NCBI GenBank assembly: GCA_038229055.1 | Contig: JBBROU010000173.1 | Span: 1-7,182 of the forward strand | From: JANYJA01 sp038229055 | GTDB taxonomy: Bacteria; Acidobacteriota; Terriglobia; Bryobacterales; Bryobacteraceae | Reading direction: 5' to 3' | DNA length: 7,182 nucleotides | Shown: piece by piece, positions 1 to 7,107 of the stretch | How positions within the stretch are numbered: the first letter of the stretch is position 1 | Layout: each line of letters begins with the position of its first letter | The notes under the pieces: model-generated | What the model saw: the letters and a program-made list of their open reading frames with translations, nothing else | The model's database searches: none | Told to the model about the DNA's origin: nothing | Position numbers and translations under genes: made by a program

Positions 1-842
1 ACTTTGTTGCTCAGCGCCGCATTCAGATCGGGCCGCGTAGCTTCTAATTGCGTGGGCGAGAAATAAGCGTAAATCGAACCGTGGTACTTGTTGCCGCCGC
101 TCTTGGTGATCACGTTGATCACGCCGCCGAGCGCCTGTCCATACTGCGCTTCAAAGCCGCCGGTCTTGATCTGCACTTCCTGGATAAAGTCGAAGTTGAC
201 TCCGTTGCCGAGGGGGCCGAACACGCGGCTGTACGTTCCGAATCCGCCGTAAGCCGGATCAGTCACATTCGCGCCATTGATGACGTACTGATTTTCCAGG
301 CCCGACGCGCCGTTGATGGAAGGGTTGGCTGCGCCCGCGCCGCCGCTATCGGTGACTCCCGGCGAGATCGCCAGAATGGAGGCGATATTTCGTCCGACCG
401 GAACGTTGGTGTAAAGAGTCTGATCGATATTCGAGCCGATGGTCGTTGTAGCCAGATCGATTGCCTGGGCACCGGTGTCGGTTACCTCGACCGTTTGGGA
501 CGTGGTCCCAATCTGCATCGCGATGTCCGCAGTGACCCGTTGATTCAATCCGACGGCTATGCCCGTGACGCTCGAAGGCGCGAATCCGCTCTGTATTGCC
601 TGAAGCGAATAACCCGAGCCAACCACCAAATTTGTGAACGCGTACTCGCCGCTAGCGGAACTCGTCGTGCTGCGTTCGCCATAGGGCGAACTCAGCATTA
701 CCCTCACGCCCGGCAGAACCGCACCCGAGGCATCGCGCACCACGCCGGCAATGGAACCTCGCGTGATATCCTGCGCTTGCATTGTGCCTACGAGCAGTGC
801 CAAGGCGAAAACTAACCTTAACTTGCCAACAAAATAATTCAT
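1..842 (-). CDS. Oar-like TonB-dependent outer-membrane receptor, N-terminal part (cut by left window edge)
   Basis: Only the first 280 codons are present; the gene continues beyond base 1. The ATG at 842-840 follows AAGGAG with a 6-nt spacer, which fixes the start. Residues 1-23 form a signal peptide (positive Lys7/Arg9, hydrophobic LVFALALLVG, cleavage probably after Ala23). Residues about 29-110 are a carboxypeptidase-regulatory-like beta-sandwich (GSIAGVVRDASGAVLPGVRV, then SGEYAFTNL). From about residue 130 a TonB plug domain follows: ISPGVTDSGG, NQYVINGANVTDP, then VQIKTGGFEAQYGQALGGV and VITKSGGNKYHGSIYAYFSP, where the barrel begins. Family knowledge: such proteins sit in the outer membrane and are thought to import or bind large substrates. 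The substrate cannot be inferred. It has the same domain order as the receptor at 1053-4345 but the sequences differ clearly, so this is not a recent duplicate. I see no TonB box. It has its own candidate promoter and is separated from its neighbour by a terminator hairpin. Confidence 0.9.
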   Translation of the reverse strand, partial: MNYFVGKLRLVFALALLVGTMQAQDITRGSIAGVVRDASGAVLPGVRVMLSSPYGERSTTSSASGEYAFTNLVVGSGYSLQAIQSGFAPSSVTGIAVGLNQRVTADIAMQIGTTSQTVEVTDTGAQAIDLATTTIGSNIDQTLYTNVPVGRNIASILAISPGVTDSGGAGAANPSINGASGLENQYVINGANVTDPAYGGFGTYSRVFGPLGNGVNFDFIQEVQIKTGGFEAQYGQALGGVINVITKSGGNKYHGSIYAYFSPTQLEATRPDLNAALSNK

Positions 843-848
843 TTTTAT

Positions 849-854
849 CTCCTT
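849..854 (-). promoter_or_regulatory. Shine-Dalgarno site of the left-edge receptor
   Basis: The minus strand reads AAGGAG, then ATAAAA, then ATG. A 6-base match to the anti-SD with a 6-nt spacer decides the start at 842. Confidence 0.8.
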
Positions 855-894
855 ATTCAAACGCGTACTCCCCGTATTACGAAGCATTACAAAG

Positions 895-923
895 ATCGTA
901 CCAAGGCCAGCGCGGGTTTACAA
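895..923 (-). promoter_or_regulatory. Candidate sigma70 promoter for the left-edge receptor gene
   Basis: On the minus strand, TTGTAA (923-918) and TACGAT (900-895) are separated by 17 bases, four matches of six to consensus in each box. AT-rich sequence just upstream (about 924-945) could act as an UP element. A transcript would start near 888, giving an untranslated leader of about 45 nt before the ATG at 842. Seen by eye only; base composition makes chance matches possible. Confidence 0.45.
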
Positions 924-990
924 CTATATTATTTTGTATAACTTCTGGAATCTGGAAGTACTGAAAATGGGAGGATTTCCTTGTTGACGC

Positions 991-1018
991 AAGCCCCACA
1001 TTTTCCTATGTGGGGCTT
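991..1018 (-). terminator. Hairpin terminator after the frameshifted receptor gene
   Basis: A perfect 10-bp inverted repeat, AAGCCCCACA / TGTGGGGCTT, surrounds an 8-base loop. On the minus strand it begins 34 nt after the TAG stop at 1053. The stem has a GC-rich core and A/T ends, but no long U-tract follows on either strand, so termination may rely on the terminal U residues of the stem or be partial. It separates the two receptor genes and lies upstream of the promoter candidate of the next one. Confidence 0.6.
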
Positions 1019-1052
1019 TGCCGGCCGAAGAATCCGCGCCGGAGCGCTATGC

Positions 1053-4000
1053 CTAAAATGTTAACTTCGCCGCAAGTTGGATGGTCCGCGGGTTACTGGA
1101 AAAAACAACCTCGGGATTGTTGAACGCCGCATTTCCGGGTGTCAGGTAGTTGCGGCTGCCCGTGTCCGTATGCCCGATCGAGTTGATCTGGTTCAAAATA
1201 CCGGGGGTGAACTGGGCATGGTTGAAGGCGTTCAAGAACTGAGTTTGGAACTCAAGTTTCACGCGCTCCCGATAAGCGAAGCGTTTGATGAGAGTCGCAT
1301 CCCAGTTGTTGATCCGGCGAGTCGGGAGCGTGTTACGCCCTCCGGTCGCGTAGGCGCCCTGACCCGCCCGGATGTACTGGGCATTGGGATTGTTGGCGAG
1401 GTAGGCAACCGTTCCGCCCGAGCTGTTTTCAGTGCGGTAACGCCGCTCCCGGTCCCGGTCACGCCGTGCGGGTTCACAATGGCGCGATCGCCCCACGTGT
1501 CGCCATTCAGGTTGGAATCCGTAGCGCTCTGCACAGTGGCGTACTCAGGTGTCTCGATGATGTAGATTGGCGCCACTTCCCAATTGCCGACCAGGTTCCG
1601 CATTACCCAGTTCGAGTTTTTGAACCAGGGCGCATCGTACACGGCGGTGAACGAAAGTCTCTGGCGATGATCCAGGGCTGAACTCGATTTCTCCGCGCGG
1701 ATATTCTGAAAGTCCTGGGGACGCCGCGGAGTCAGAACTGTGGTGAAAAAGTCCGCTGTGCTGTCATCAATCGCATGGCTCCAGGTGTAGGCTGCAATGA
1801 ACTGAAGCCCGTCCGAGAACCGGCGATTTAACTGAGTCGCGAGCCCATGATACGTTGAGTTGCCAATCGGCGAGAACTCGACGATATTGCTGCCGTTAAA
1901 GCCGGCGTTGGCATAGGCGGGCACAAAACTGCCCTCTTTTTTGAGGCCTTTCAGCGTCAGCGGAAGAGCGTCTAACGTGGCCTGGTCGGGCGCCGACAGG
2001 TAAGTCGGCAGCGAGTGGGACGCGGTGATCACGGTGCGCCGATTGATTCGGTCCTGCACGTTCAGATGAACGCCGCGCGTGCCGACATAGCGGGCTTCGA
2101 AAGTGTAATCCTTGGCGAAGGTGTGCTGCACCCCAAAGTTCCAGTTGATGGAATAAGGCAGCTTCTGGTCCGGTATGTAGGACGAGGTCTGCGACCGGCA
2201 GTCTGCCGCGCTAACGCAGGCCGGACCAGTATTGGCACCCGGTCCGATACCACCCGCCGCCAGGAAGTTATTGATTCCCGCCACATCCAGGGTAGTGCTC
2301 AGTTGCGGGGGTAACGAGAGGATCCCGATGTTGTCATACAGAACGTCGTAGGCGATGCCAAACCCGGCGCGAATCGAGGTGTTCCCGCTGGTACCCGGCG
2401 AATACGCCATGCCGATGCGAGGCGCGAAGTTCTTGTGCTGCGGCTTCGGCTCGTGGAAATCGATCAAGCCGGGAACGCTGGAGATCGCATTCAATTTCTG
2501 TGAGCGTTCGCCGTACGGAATCGAGGTGAACTCATAACGAAGGCCGAGGTTAATCGTGAAGTTCGGGCGCAGCCGGAAGGTGTCGTTGATGTAGCTGTAA
2601 AGCGCCACCTGGTCACCATAGAACACCACGTTGCCCAAGCTGCGTTCGGCCAGCGAATCCGGTGTCTGATCCAGCAAGTAAAGCTCGAGCGTGCTGTAGT
2701 CATAATCGCCCCGGGCGCGCTGCGTAAAAGTTTGGGGGGAAATCGCTTTATGGCCTTCAAAACCGAACTTGATCGTGTGCTTGCCTTTAATCCAAGTCAC
2801 GTTATCGGTTCCCTGGTAGTGATTCTGAATCGTGTACTGCGGGGCATTGGGATCGGGGCCAATCTGCAGATTCAATTCGTCGAAGGTCAGGTTGGGGAAA
2901 GAATCGAGGCCGGGGAATTTGAAATTGCCCGCCGGCGTGGTGTTGTTATACCGGTTATAGCCGAGACGCAACTCGTTGGTCAGGTTGGGGGTGAAATTGT
3001 GATACTCGATCAAAGAGCCGAGATAATACGTGGTCGGCAGCGGAAGATAAAAGGCCGGCAGTTCCGCCGCGGTATCGATCGCGCTCTGCTTATTCCAGAT
3101 GTACCGTCCGCGCAACTGGTCTTTCTCGGACAGAGTGTAATCTACGCTGACGACCGAGTAGTAATTGTTCTGAAAGTTTGGAGCCACAACCGAAAAAATT
3201 CCGATCGGAATGCTCTGGCCGGCAATCGAGACGGTGTCACTGGCGTTCTGCGTGGCTACACCGGGCGCATACTTCTGGAGGATGGAAAGGTTCGTCGGGC
3301 TGATTCCAGGAAGGCCCGCGATGGTCGAATAGCCCGCGGTGGTTGGCACTTCGATGGCGGCGCCGGGCTGTGCTGCCTGCCCAATCGGGTTGTATTCAAA
3401 ATTTCCGAAGAAAAACAACCGGTTCCTCAGGATGGGTCCGCCGAACGTTGCGCCAAGGCGGTTCTGATCGTACCGGGGATTCTTGAAAATGCCTTGATTG
3501 CGTGAAACCTGGTCGACCGCGTTCAAATTGCGATTCTGCAGGTAATCGTAGATGCCGCCGTGGAAGGTATTCGTTCCGCTTTTCACCAGCGTGTTGAACT
3601 GGCCGCCGGAAGAGTGCCCGAATTCAGGCGCAAACTGGTTCTGCAATAACGTGAAGTTTTCGACCGCGTCGTTGGGAATGAAAATGAGCGGGCCGGTAAC
3701 AGATTTGCTGTTGTTGTCGACGCCTTCTACTTGAAAATTGTTATTGCGCGGGCGCTGGCCGCCGACCGAAGGGCCGGTTCCGGCACCCACTCCGCCGCTG
3801 CTCGCGACTCCCGAACCTAAAAGCGAAAGATTCAACACGCCCAGCCCGATGCTGGACGTCGGAAGATCCTGCGCGAGTTTGGCTTCGAACTGGTTCTGGA
3901 TCGTAGCGGTAGTGGTGTCGATTACCGTCGCGGATTCCGATACTTCCACCGAGGTCGCGACCGTTCCGACTTGCATCGTCAGGTTCGCCGTAACCGCGGT

Positions 4001-4345
4001 GCCGACCGCCACTTTAACTCCGTTCTCAGTCGACGCGGCAAAGCCCGGCGCGGTGGCCGTGATCCTATAAGTCCCGTTGGGCAAGTTCGGGATACGGTAC
4101 TCGCCATTGGCATTGGCCTGCGCGGAGTTCCTGACACCAGTGGCGACATTGATCGCTTCTACGGACGCGTTCGGAACGGCGGCACCCGAAGCATCGGCGA
4201 TGGCACCCACGATGTCTCCGCTCACGGTCTGTCCTGGGAGGCCAATTGCACCAGCCAGAAGCAGCACAAAAGTGAACGGGATCAAGAGCTTACTCCAGAG
4301 AGCTCGAATATTCATAAGACTATTCGGATGCAGTTTGGCAGCCAA
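1053..4345 (-). CDS. Oar-like TonB-dependent outer-membrane receptor with carboxypeptidase-regulatory-like domain, frameshifted near the 3' end
   Basis: As read, the first frame gives 1028 residues ending at 1259. The natural C-terminus lies in another frame (1427-1053). One extra base in the A-run at 1429-1426 would join them into a 1097-residue protein, a normal size for this family. Residues about 11-39 are a signal peptide (LLIPFTFVLLLAGAIGLPGQ). Residues about 42-125 are a carboxypeptidase-regulatory-like beta-sandwich (GDIVGAIADASGAAVPNASV, GEYRIPNLPNGTYRI). Residues about 150-265 are the plug (SVGGQRPRNNNFQVEGVDNN, APEFGHSSGGQFNTLVKSGT). The rest is a large beta-barrel (e.g. YIWNKQ, INLGLRYEF, LNRRFSDGLQFIAAYTWSHA). 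The restored end is QLAAKLTF, and the terminal Phe fits a BAM-assembled barrel. The TTG at 4345 follows AAAGGA at a 5-nt spacing. An ATG at 4315 would give a cleaner signal peptide but has no Shine-Dalgarno. Read literally, the last barrel strands are replaced by 55 out-of-frame residues, so the product may not assemble. Confidence 0.88.
1426..1429 (-). other. Frameshift site (one base apparently missing from an A-run)
   Basis: The minus strand reads CTG AAA ACA GCT. Inserting one A gives CTG AAA AAC AGC, so VTALK runs straight into NSSGGTVAYLANNPNAQYIR, a continuation typical of this receptor family. Without it, translation leaves the conserved frame after Lys973 and stops at 1259. No X-XXY-YYZ slippery heptamer is present, so mutation or a sequencing/assembly error is more likely than programmed frameshifting. 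Confidence 0.85.
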
Positions 4346-4350
4346 ATCTA

Positions 4351-4356
4351 TCCTTT
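4351..4356 (-). promoter_or_regulatory. Shine-Dalgarno site favouring a TTG start
   Basis: The minus strand reads AAAGGA, then TAGAT, then TTG (4345-4343). The good spacing favours the rare TTG over the in-frame ATG ten codons later, which lies about 35 nt from this site and has none of its own. Confidence 0.55.
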
Positions 4357-4456
4357 ATTTATTTGAGATACTTACGAGGGGCTCTTTCGCTATTCTTCCA
4401 AACCGCGAAGGATTATCCCCAACTGTGCGCGTAAAACTCCCGAAAACGGAATCGGA

Positions 4457-5809
4457 TCACGGGTGAATCGCGGCCGCAAATAGAAGCAATTCCCTCTCGC
4501 CAAAAGACTGACCGACGATTTGTAATCCGATGGGAAGGCCTTCGCCGGTCGAACCGGCCGGAACGGAAATCGCCGGAACGCCGAGCAGGTTAATCGCTCT
4601 GACGAGCCGCGTGGAAGCGATACGCGTATCTTCAACCACTTCGCCGATTTTCACCGTCGCGGCCCCAATCTTCGGCGCGCCCGTGGGCGCAGTGGGCGTG
4701 AACAAGCAATCGACTTTGCCCCACAATTTAGAGAATTCCCGCTGCATGCCGCGGCGCAACCGCTGCGCGTTGATGTAATCCGTCGCCGATAGCAGCCGCC
4801 CTTGATCGAGAAGCGCCAGGACGTCAGCGCCAAAGTCATCGCGCCGCGCCATGAAGCTATCGAAAGTGGCCGAAGCCTCACTCATTAAGATGATGCGCGC
4901 AACGGTGTTCATCGCCAGGATGTCCGGAACGCGAACCGGCACAATCTCCGCGCCCAGATCCTTAGCGCGCTCGGCCGCGCTTTCACAAGCCTTTCGCACG
5001 GAATCTTCCACCACCTCGAAGTAAAAGTTTTCGGGCCAGCCGATGCGTTTGCCCTTCAGAAAGATACTGCCGGGCGGCGAGTAATCTTCAATTGGCCGGG
5101 GAGAGCAGGTGTCGTCGCGCGCGTCCGGGCCGGCGATCGCATTCAACATGAGCGCGGCATCCCGGACCGTGCGCGTCATCGGCCCCATGTGGTCGAGGCT
5201 GAAATCAAGCGGCATGACGCCGTAACGGCTCACCCGGCCCGAAGTTGGCTTCAGGCCGACAATTCCGCAGTATGACGCCGGAAGCCGGATCGAGCCGCCG
5301 GTATCGCTGCCCATGGCGCCGAATACCATATCCGTCGCCACTGCGACCGCCGAACCGCCGCTTGAGCCGCCGGGAATCCGGCCGGTGTCGAACGGGTTGC
5401 GCACGGTGCCGAAGTGCGGATTATTGGAGGTGATTCCATAAGCGAGTTCATGCATCCCGGTCTTGCCGAGAAGCACTGCGCCGGCCGAAGCCAATTTTTC
5501 GGTAACGGCGGAATCGCGATCGGGTACGTGATTTGCAAAAAGCTTCGAACCGCAGGTGGTGCGGATGCCCTTGGTCGCGAACACATCCTTGAGCGCGATG
5601 GGTATACCGTGGAGAGGTCCGCGATCCTTGCCGTCCCGCAGTTCGGCGTCGGCCTGCCGAGCCTGGCTGCGCGCGAGGTCCTCAGTTACCGTGAGGAATG
5701 CGGCTAATTCGGGGTTGCGTTGATGGATGCGGGTCAGCGATTCTTCGACAAGCTCCACTGCGGACGTTTTGCGCGAACGGAGCAGCGAGCCGGCTTCTGC
5801 AATGGTCAC
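4457..5809 (-). CDS. Amidase signature family hydrolase (AtzF/GatA-like)
   Basis: This 450-residue cytoplasmic enzyme should hydrolyse a carboxamide, by analogy with the amidase-signature family. The full catalytic triad is visible: Lys74 (HGIPIALKD), the cis-Ser Ser149 (PGGSSGGSAVAVA) and nucleophile Ser173 (GSDTGGSIRLPASYCGIVG). The 24-residue Ser-Ser spacing matches the family. Other hallmarks are GKTGMHELAYGITSNN, LKPTSGRVSRYGV, SLDHMGPMTRTVRDAALML and LPIGLQIVGQ. SLDHMGPMTR is typical of generic amidases, whereas bona fide GatA usually has SLDQIGP, and no gatB is nearby. A tRNA amidotransferase role is therefore less likely, though not excluded. The C-terminus stops soon after GERELLLFAAAIHP and lacks the usual tail of roughly 15 residues. 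The start is GTG at 5809, sharing GTGA with the stop of the upstream GatC-like gene; no Shine-Dalgarno is evident, which fits translational coupling. The substrate is unknown. Confidence 0.9.
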   Translation of the reverse strand: MTIAEAGSLLRSRKTSAVELVEESLTRIHQRNPELAAFLTVTEDLARSQARQADAELRDGKDRGPLHGIPIALKDVFATKGIRTTCGSKLFANHVPDRDSAVTEKLASAGAVLLGKTGMHELAYGITSNNPHFGTVRNPFDTGRIPGGSSGGSAVAVATDMVFGAMGSDTGGSIRLPASYCGIVGLKPTSGRVSRYGVMPLDFSLDHMGPMTRTVRDAALMLNAIAGPDARDDTCSPRPIEDYSPPGSIFLKGKRIGWPENFYFEVVEDSVRKACESAAERAKDLGAEIVPVRVPDILAMNTVARIILMSEASATFDSFMARRDDFGADVLALLDQGRLLSATDYINAQRLRRGMQREFSKLWGKVDCLFTPTAPTGAPKIGAATVKIGEVVEDTRIASTRLVRAINLLGVPAISVPAGSTGEGLPIGLQIVGQSFGERELLLFAAAIHP

Positions 5810-6000
5810 CGAGGATCGACCGCCCCGGAAGAGAGGATGATGGAAGGCTCATCTTGGAGCGGGATTGTGGCGGCGAGCGACCGAAAAGCCGTATCCAGCT
5901 CCGTTAAAGAAGGTCCGATCTTCTCAATCTGTTCGTCTGGGATCCCCAGTTGTCTCGCTCGCGCGATTTCCCGCCAATCGATCATCCGCTCCACCGTCAC
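5806..6000 (-). CDS. Small GatC/AtzG-like amidase partner protein
   Basis: A 64-residue ORF directly upstream of the amidase and overlapping it by 4 bases (GTGA). After an N-terminal stretch (RQLGIPDEQIEKIGPSL) comes LTELDTAFRSLAATIPLQDE, then PSIIL. This two-helix segment followed by a Pro/acid-rich extended tail is the pattern of GatC and of AtzG, the small subunit that wraps around AtzF-type amidases. Similarity was judged by eye and the sequence is short, so family membership is inference; position and coupling to the amidase support it strongly. The start is unsettled: GTG at 6000 has no Shine-Dalgarno, while the in-frame ATG at 5985 has GGAG only 3 nt upstream. The likely role is to stabilise or position the amidase, not catalysis. 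Confidence 0.7.
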   Translation of the reverse strand: MTVERMIDWREIARARQLGIPDEQIEKIGPSLTELDTAFRSLAATIPLQDEPSIILSSGAVDPR

Positions 6001-6037
6001 CTGATTTGCCAGACCGCCGGCCCGGCATCGGCGCGGC

Positions 6038-6115
6038 TCACGTATTCCCTGAAAGTCGGCTCACCACCAGCCAGATGGCGAAGACGATCGCAATGCCGAT
6101 TAGAACTTGAGTCAT
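6038..6115 (-). CDS. 25-residue single-helix membrane peptide (unrecognised)
   Basis: A short ORF starting at an ATG that overlaps the yihY stop by 4 bases (ATGA at 6115-6112) and ending with TGA at 6040-6038. A strong Shine-Dalgarno, GGAGG at 6130-6126, lies 10 nt upstream inside the end of the yihY gene. The peptide begins MTQVLIGIAIVFAIWLVV and ends SRLSGNT: one continuous hydrophobic helix of about 15 residues, then a basic residue and a polar tail, as in small inner-membrane proteins. It sits between the YihY-family gene and the GatC-like gene, 37 bp from the GTG of the latter. I recognise no family. Overlap and Shine-Dalgarno argue that it is translated; an alternative is that it only carries ribosomes onward to the next gene. 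Confidence 0.55.
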   Translation of the reverse strand: MTQVLIGIAIVFAIWLVVSRLSGNT

Positions 6116-6969
6116 GCGTTCCCAGCCTCCAGTGTATCCGGTTCGTCGGGCTTCCGGGCGGACCACTCCCCGCCGGCCAGCACAATCATCGACGCCGCAA
6201 AACTAAGGAGCACGATTTGGACCGAAATCTTGAACGGGCCATATTCGCTCTCAAGCTTGGCATTCAGCAGGGGCCAGACCAGAAGATAAATGCTTTTCAG
6301 TGCTTCCAGCGCCAATCCAACCAGGAATGCGACCGGGGCCACTCTTCGCGCCGGCACGCGGCAGTTCGGCAGCAGCCAATAAACCAGGAATAGCGCCAGG
6401 ATGGTAATGGGAATAGCGGCAAGCTTGAACAGTATCCAGGTCAACCAGTGCGGCACTGGGTCGGAGGCGCCGAAGAGCGCGCGCATCCACTGTTGGTCTT
6501 GGGCGGTGAGCAAGAACGAACCCAAAATCATGCCGCCGCATAACAGGATGAGCCCCAGGCTGAGCAGTTGGTTCTTAAGATAGGACCGGTTCTCGGCGAC
6601 GCCCCAGACGCGGTTGAGCGCAACCTCGAGCGGTTCGAATACGCCGTTGGCGGTGAACAGCAGCAGCACCAGCGAGGTGACCTGGACTGGCCCACGCGAT
6701 TCAATCGTCGACCTGAGATTGTTGAGCAGAAACTCACTCACCTTATCCGGGAAAGAATCGCGGATGCCGAAGTAAATGGCGTTGACGGCCGCGGGCCAGC
6801 GCAATCCGTATTTGCAAAGCGATACGATGACGATCAGAAACGGAAAAAATGAGAGCAGTACGCTGGCCGAGACGGAGAGTGCGAACACGTGGACTTCGGT
6901 CCGCGCCAAGTAGCGGGCGGTGGGGTGCCAGCGCCGCAATCGCTCGCGCTGACTGTTGGGAAAGATCAT
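6112..6969 (-). CDS. YihY/BrkB family inner-membrane protein (UPF0761 type)
   Basis: A 285-residue protein, usual for the family, with six predicted transmembrane segments at about residues 28-50, 94-113, 134-155, 176-200, 209-232 and 246-268. Family landmarks are EVHVFALSVSASVLLSFFPF in the first helix, TANGVFEPLEVALNRVWGV, YWLLPNCRVPARRVAP before helix 5, and SFAASMIVLAGGEWSA in the last helix. Family knowledge: once called ribonuclease BN in error; proposed to be a transporter or envelope protein, with no settled function. The ATG at 6969 was chosen because the conserved N-terminus begins just after it. The frame stays open to a GTG at 7107, but those 46 extra residues are Arg/Pro/Cys-rich and look untranslated. 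No Shine-Dalgarno precedes the ATG. First gene of the minus-strand cluster and divergent from the tRNA; its end overlaps the next small ORF. Confidence 0.87.
   Translation of the reverse strand: MIFPNSQRERLRRWHPTARYLARTEVHVFALSVSASVLLSFFPFLIVIVSLCKYGLRWPAAVNAIYFGIRDSFPDKVSEFLLNNLRSTIESRGPVQVTSLVLLLFTANGVFEPLEVALNRVWGVAENRSYLKNQLLSLGLILLCGGMILGSFLLTAQDQQWMRALFGASDPVPHWLTWILFKLAAIPITILALFLVYWLLPNCRVPARRVAPVAFLVGLALEALKSIYLLVWPLLNAKLESEYGPFKISVQIVLLSFAASMIVLAGGEWSARKPDEPDTLEAGNA
6126..6130 (-). promoter_or_regulatory. Shine-Dalgarno site for the 25-residue membrane peptide
   Basis: GGAGG on the minus strand lies 10 nt before the ATG at 6115, within the last codons of the YihY-family gene. It is the best ribosome-binding match in this cluster. 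Confidence 0.5.
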
Positions 6970-7031
6970 GGGACCGGAGCGCCGGCCGCGCCCCGGAGGT
7001 CCGCGATGGCTTCGGCAAGGGCACGGCGCAT
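6966..7031 (-). CDS. Possible 21-codon leader ORF overlapping the yihY-family start (doubtful)
   Basis: From ATG at 7031 a 21-residue reading frame (MRRALAEAIADLRGAAGAPV, one more Pro) ends in a TGA that overlaps the ATG of the YihY-family gene (ATGA, 6969-6966). The downstream gene lacks a Shine-Dalgarno, so reinitiation from this short frame would explain how it is translated. However, the short frame has no well-placed Shine-Dalgarno either, and an ORF of this size is common by chance in GC-rich DNA. Confidence 0.2.
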   Translation of the reverse strand: MRRALAEAIADLRGAAGAPVP

Positions 7032-7059
7032 ACCTGGTATTTTGGCATAGCGGCCGCGT

Positions 7060-7088
7060 TTGACAGGCCCGCCCGGGGGTGTTGTAAT
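7060..7088 (+). promoter_or_regulatory. Sigma70-type promoter of the tRNA-Asn gene
   Basis: A perfect -35 box TTGACA (7060-7065), a 17-base spacer and a -10 box TGTAAT (7083-7088; one mismatch to TATAAT). Transcription should start near 7095, leaving about a dozen bases of 5' leader for RNase P to remove before the mature tRNA at 7108. The strength fits a stable-RNA gene. It lies within the leader region of the divergent yihY-family gene. Confidence 0.75.
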
Positions 7089-7107
7089 GAAAACGCCCGC
7101 CAAACAC

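Noticed and set aside
48..815. A 255-codon open frame on the plus strand opposite the left-edge receptor
   Set aside because: It is antisense to a minus-strand gene with signal peptide, regulatory-like and plug domains. Its own translation is Arg/Ala/His-rich and has no recognisable motif.
1420..1435. Programmed -1 ribosomal frameshifting in the large receptor
   Set aside because: There is no slippery heptamer of the X-XXY-YYZ type, the A-run is only four long, no stimulatory hairpin was noticed, and such a mechanism is not known to me for this family.
2732..3505. A 257-codon plus-strand open frame inside the large receptor gene
   Set aside because: It is a shadow of the receptor's codon pattern in GC-rich DNA, and the opposite strand is convincingly coding.
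4346..4456. A promoter or terminator between the amidase and the large receptor
   Set aside because: I found no convincing -35/-10 pair at proper spacing and no strong hairpin. The receptor could have its own weak promoter here or be read through from the amidase operon.
4457..6000. gatA and gatC of the tRNA-dependent amidotransferase, hinted at by the nearby tRNA-Asn
   Set aside because: The amidase lacks GatA-specific signatures, gatB is not adjacent, and the tRNA gene is on the opposite strand with its own promoter, so the proximity is probably chance.
6970..7107. A longer yihY-family protein starting at GTG 7107
   Set aside because: The extra 46 residues are Arg/Pro/Cys-rich and absent from the family, the start abuts the tRNA gene, and the tRNA promoter lies inside the stretch.
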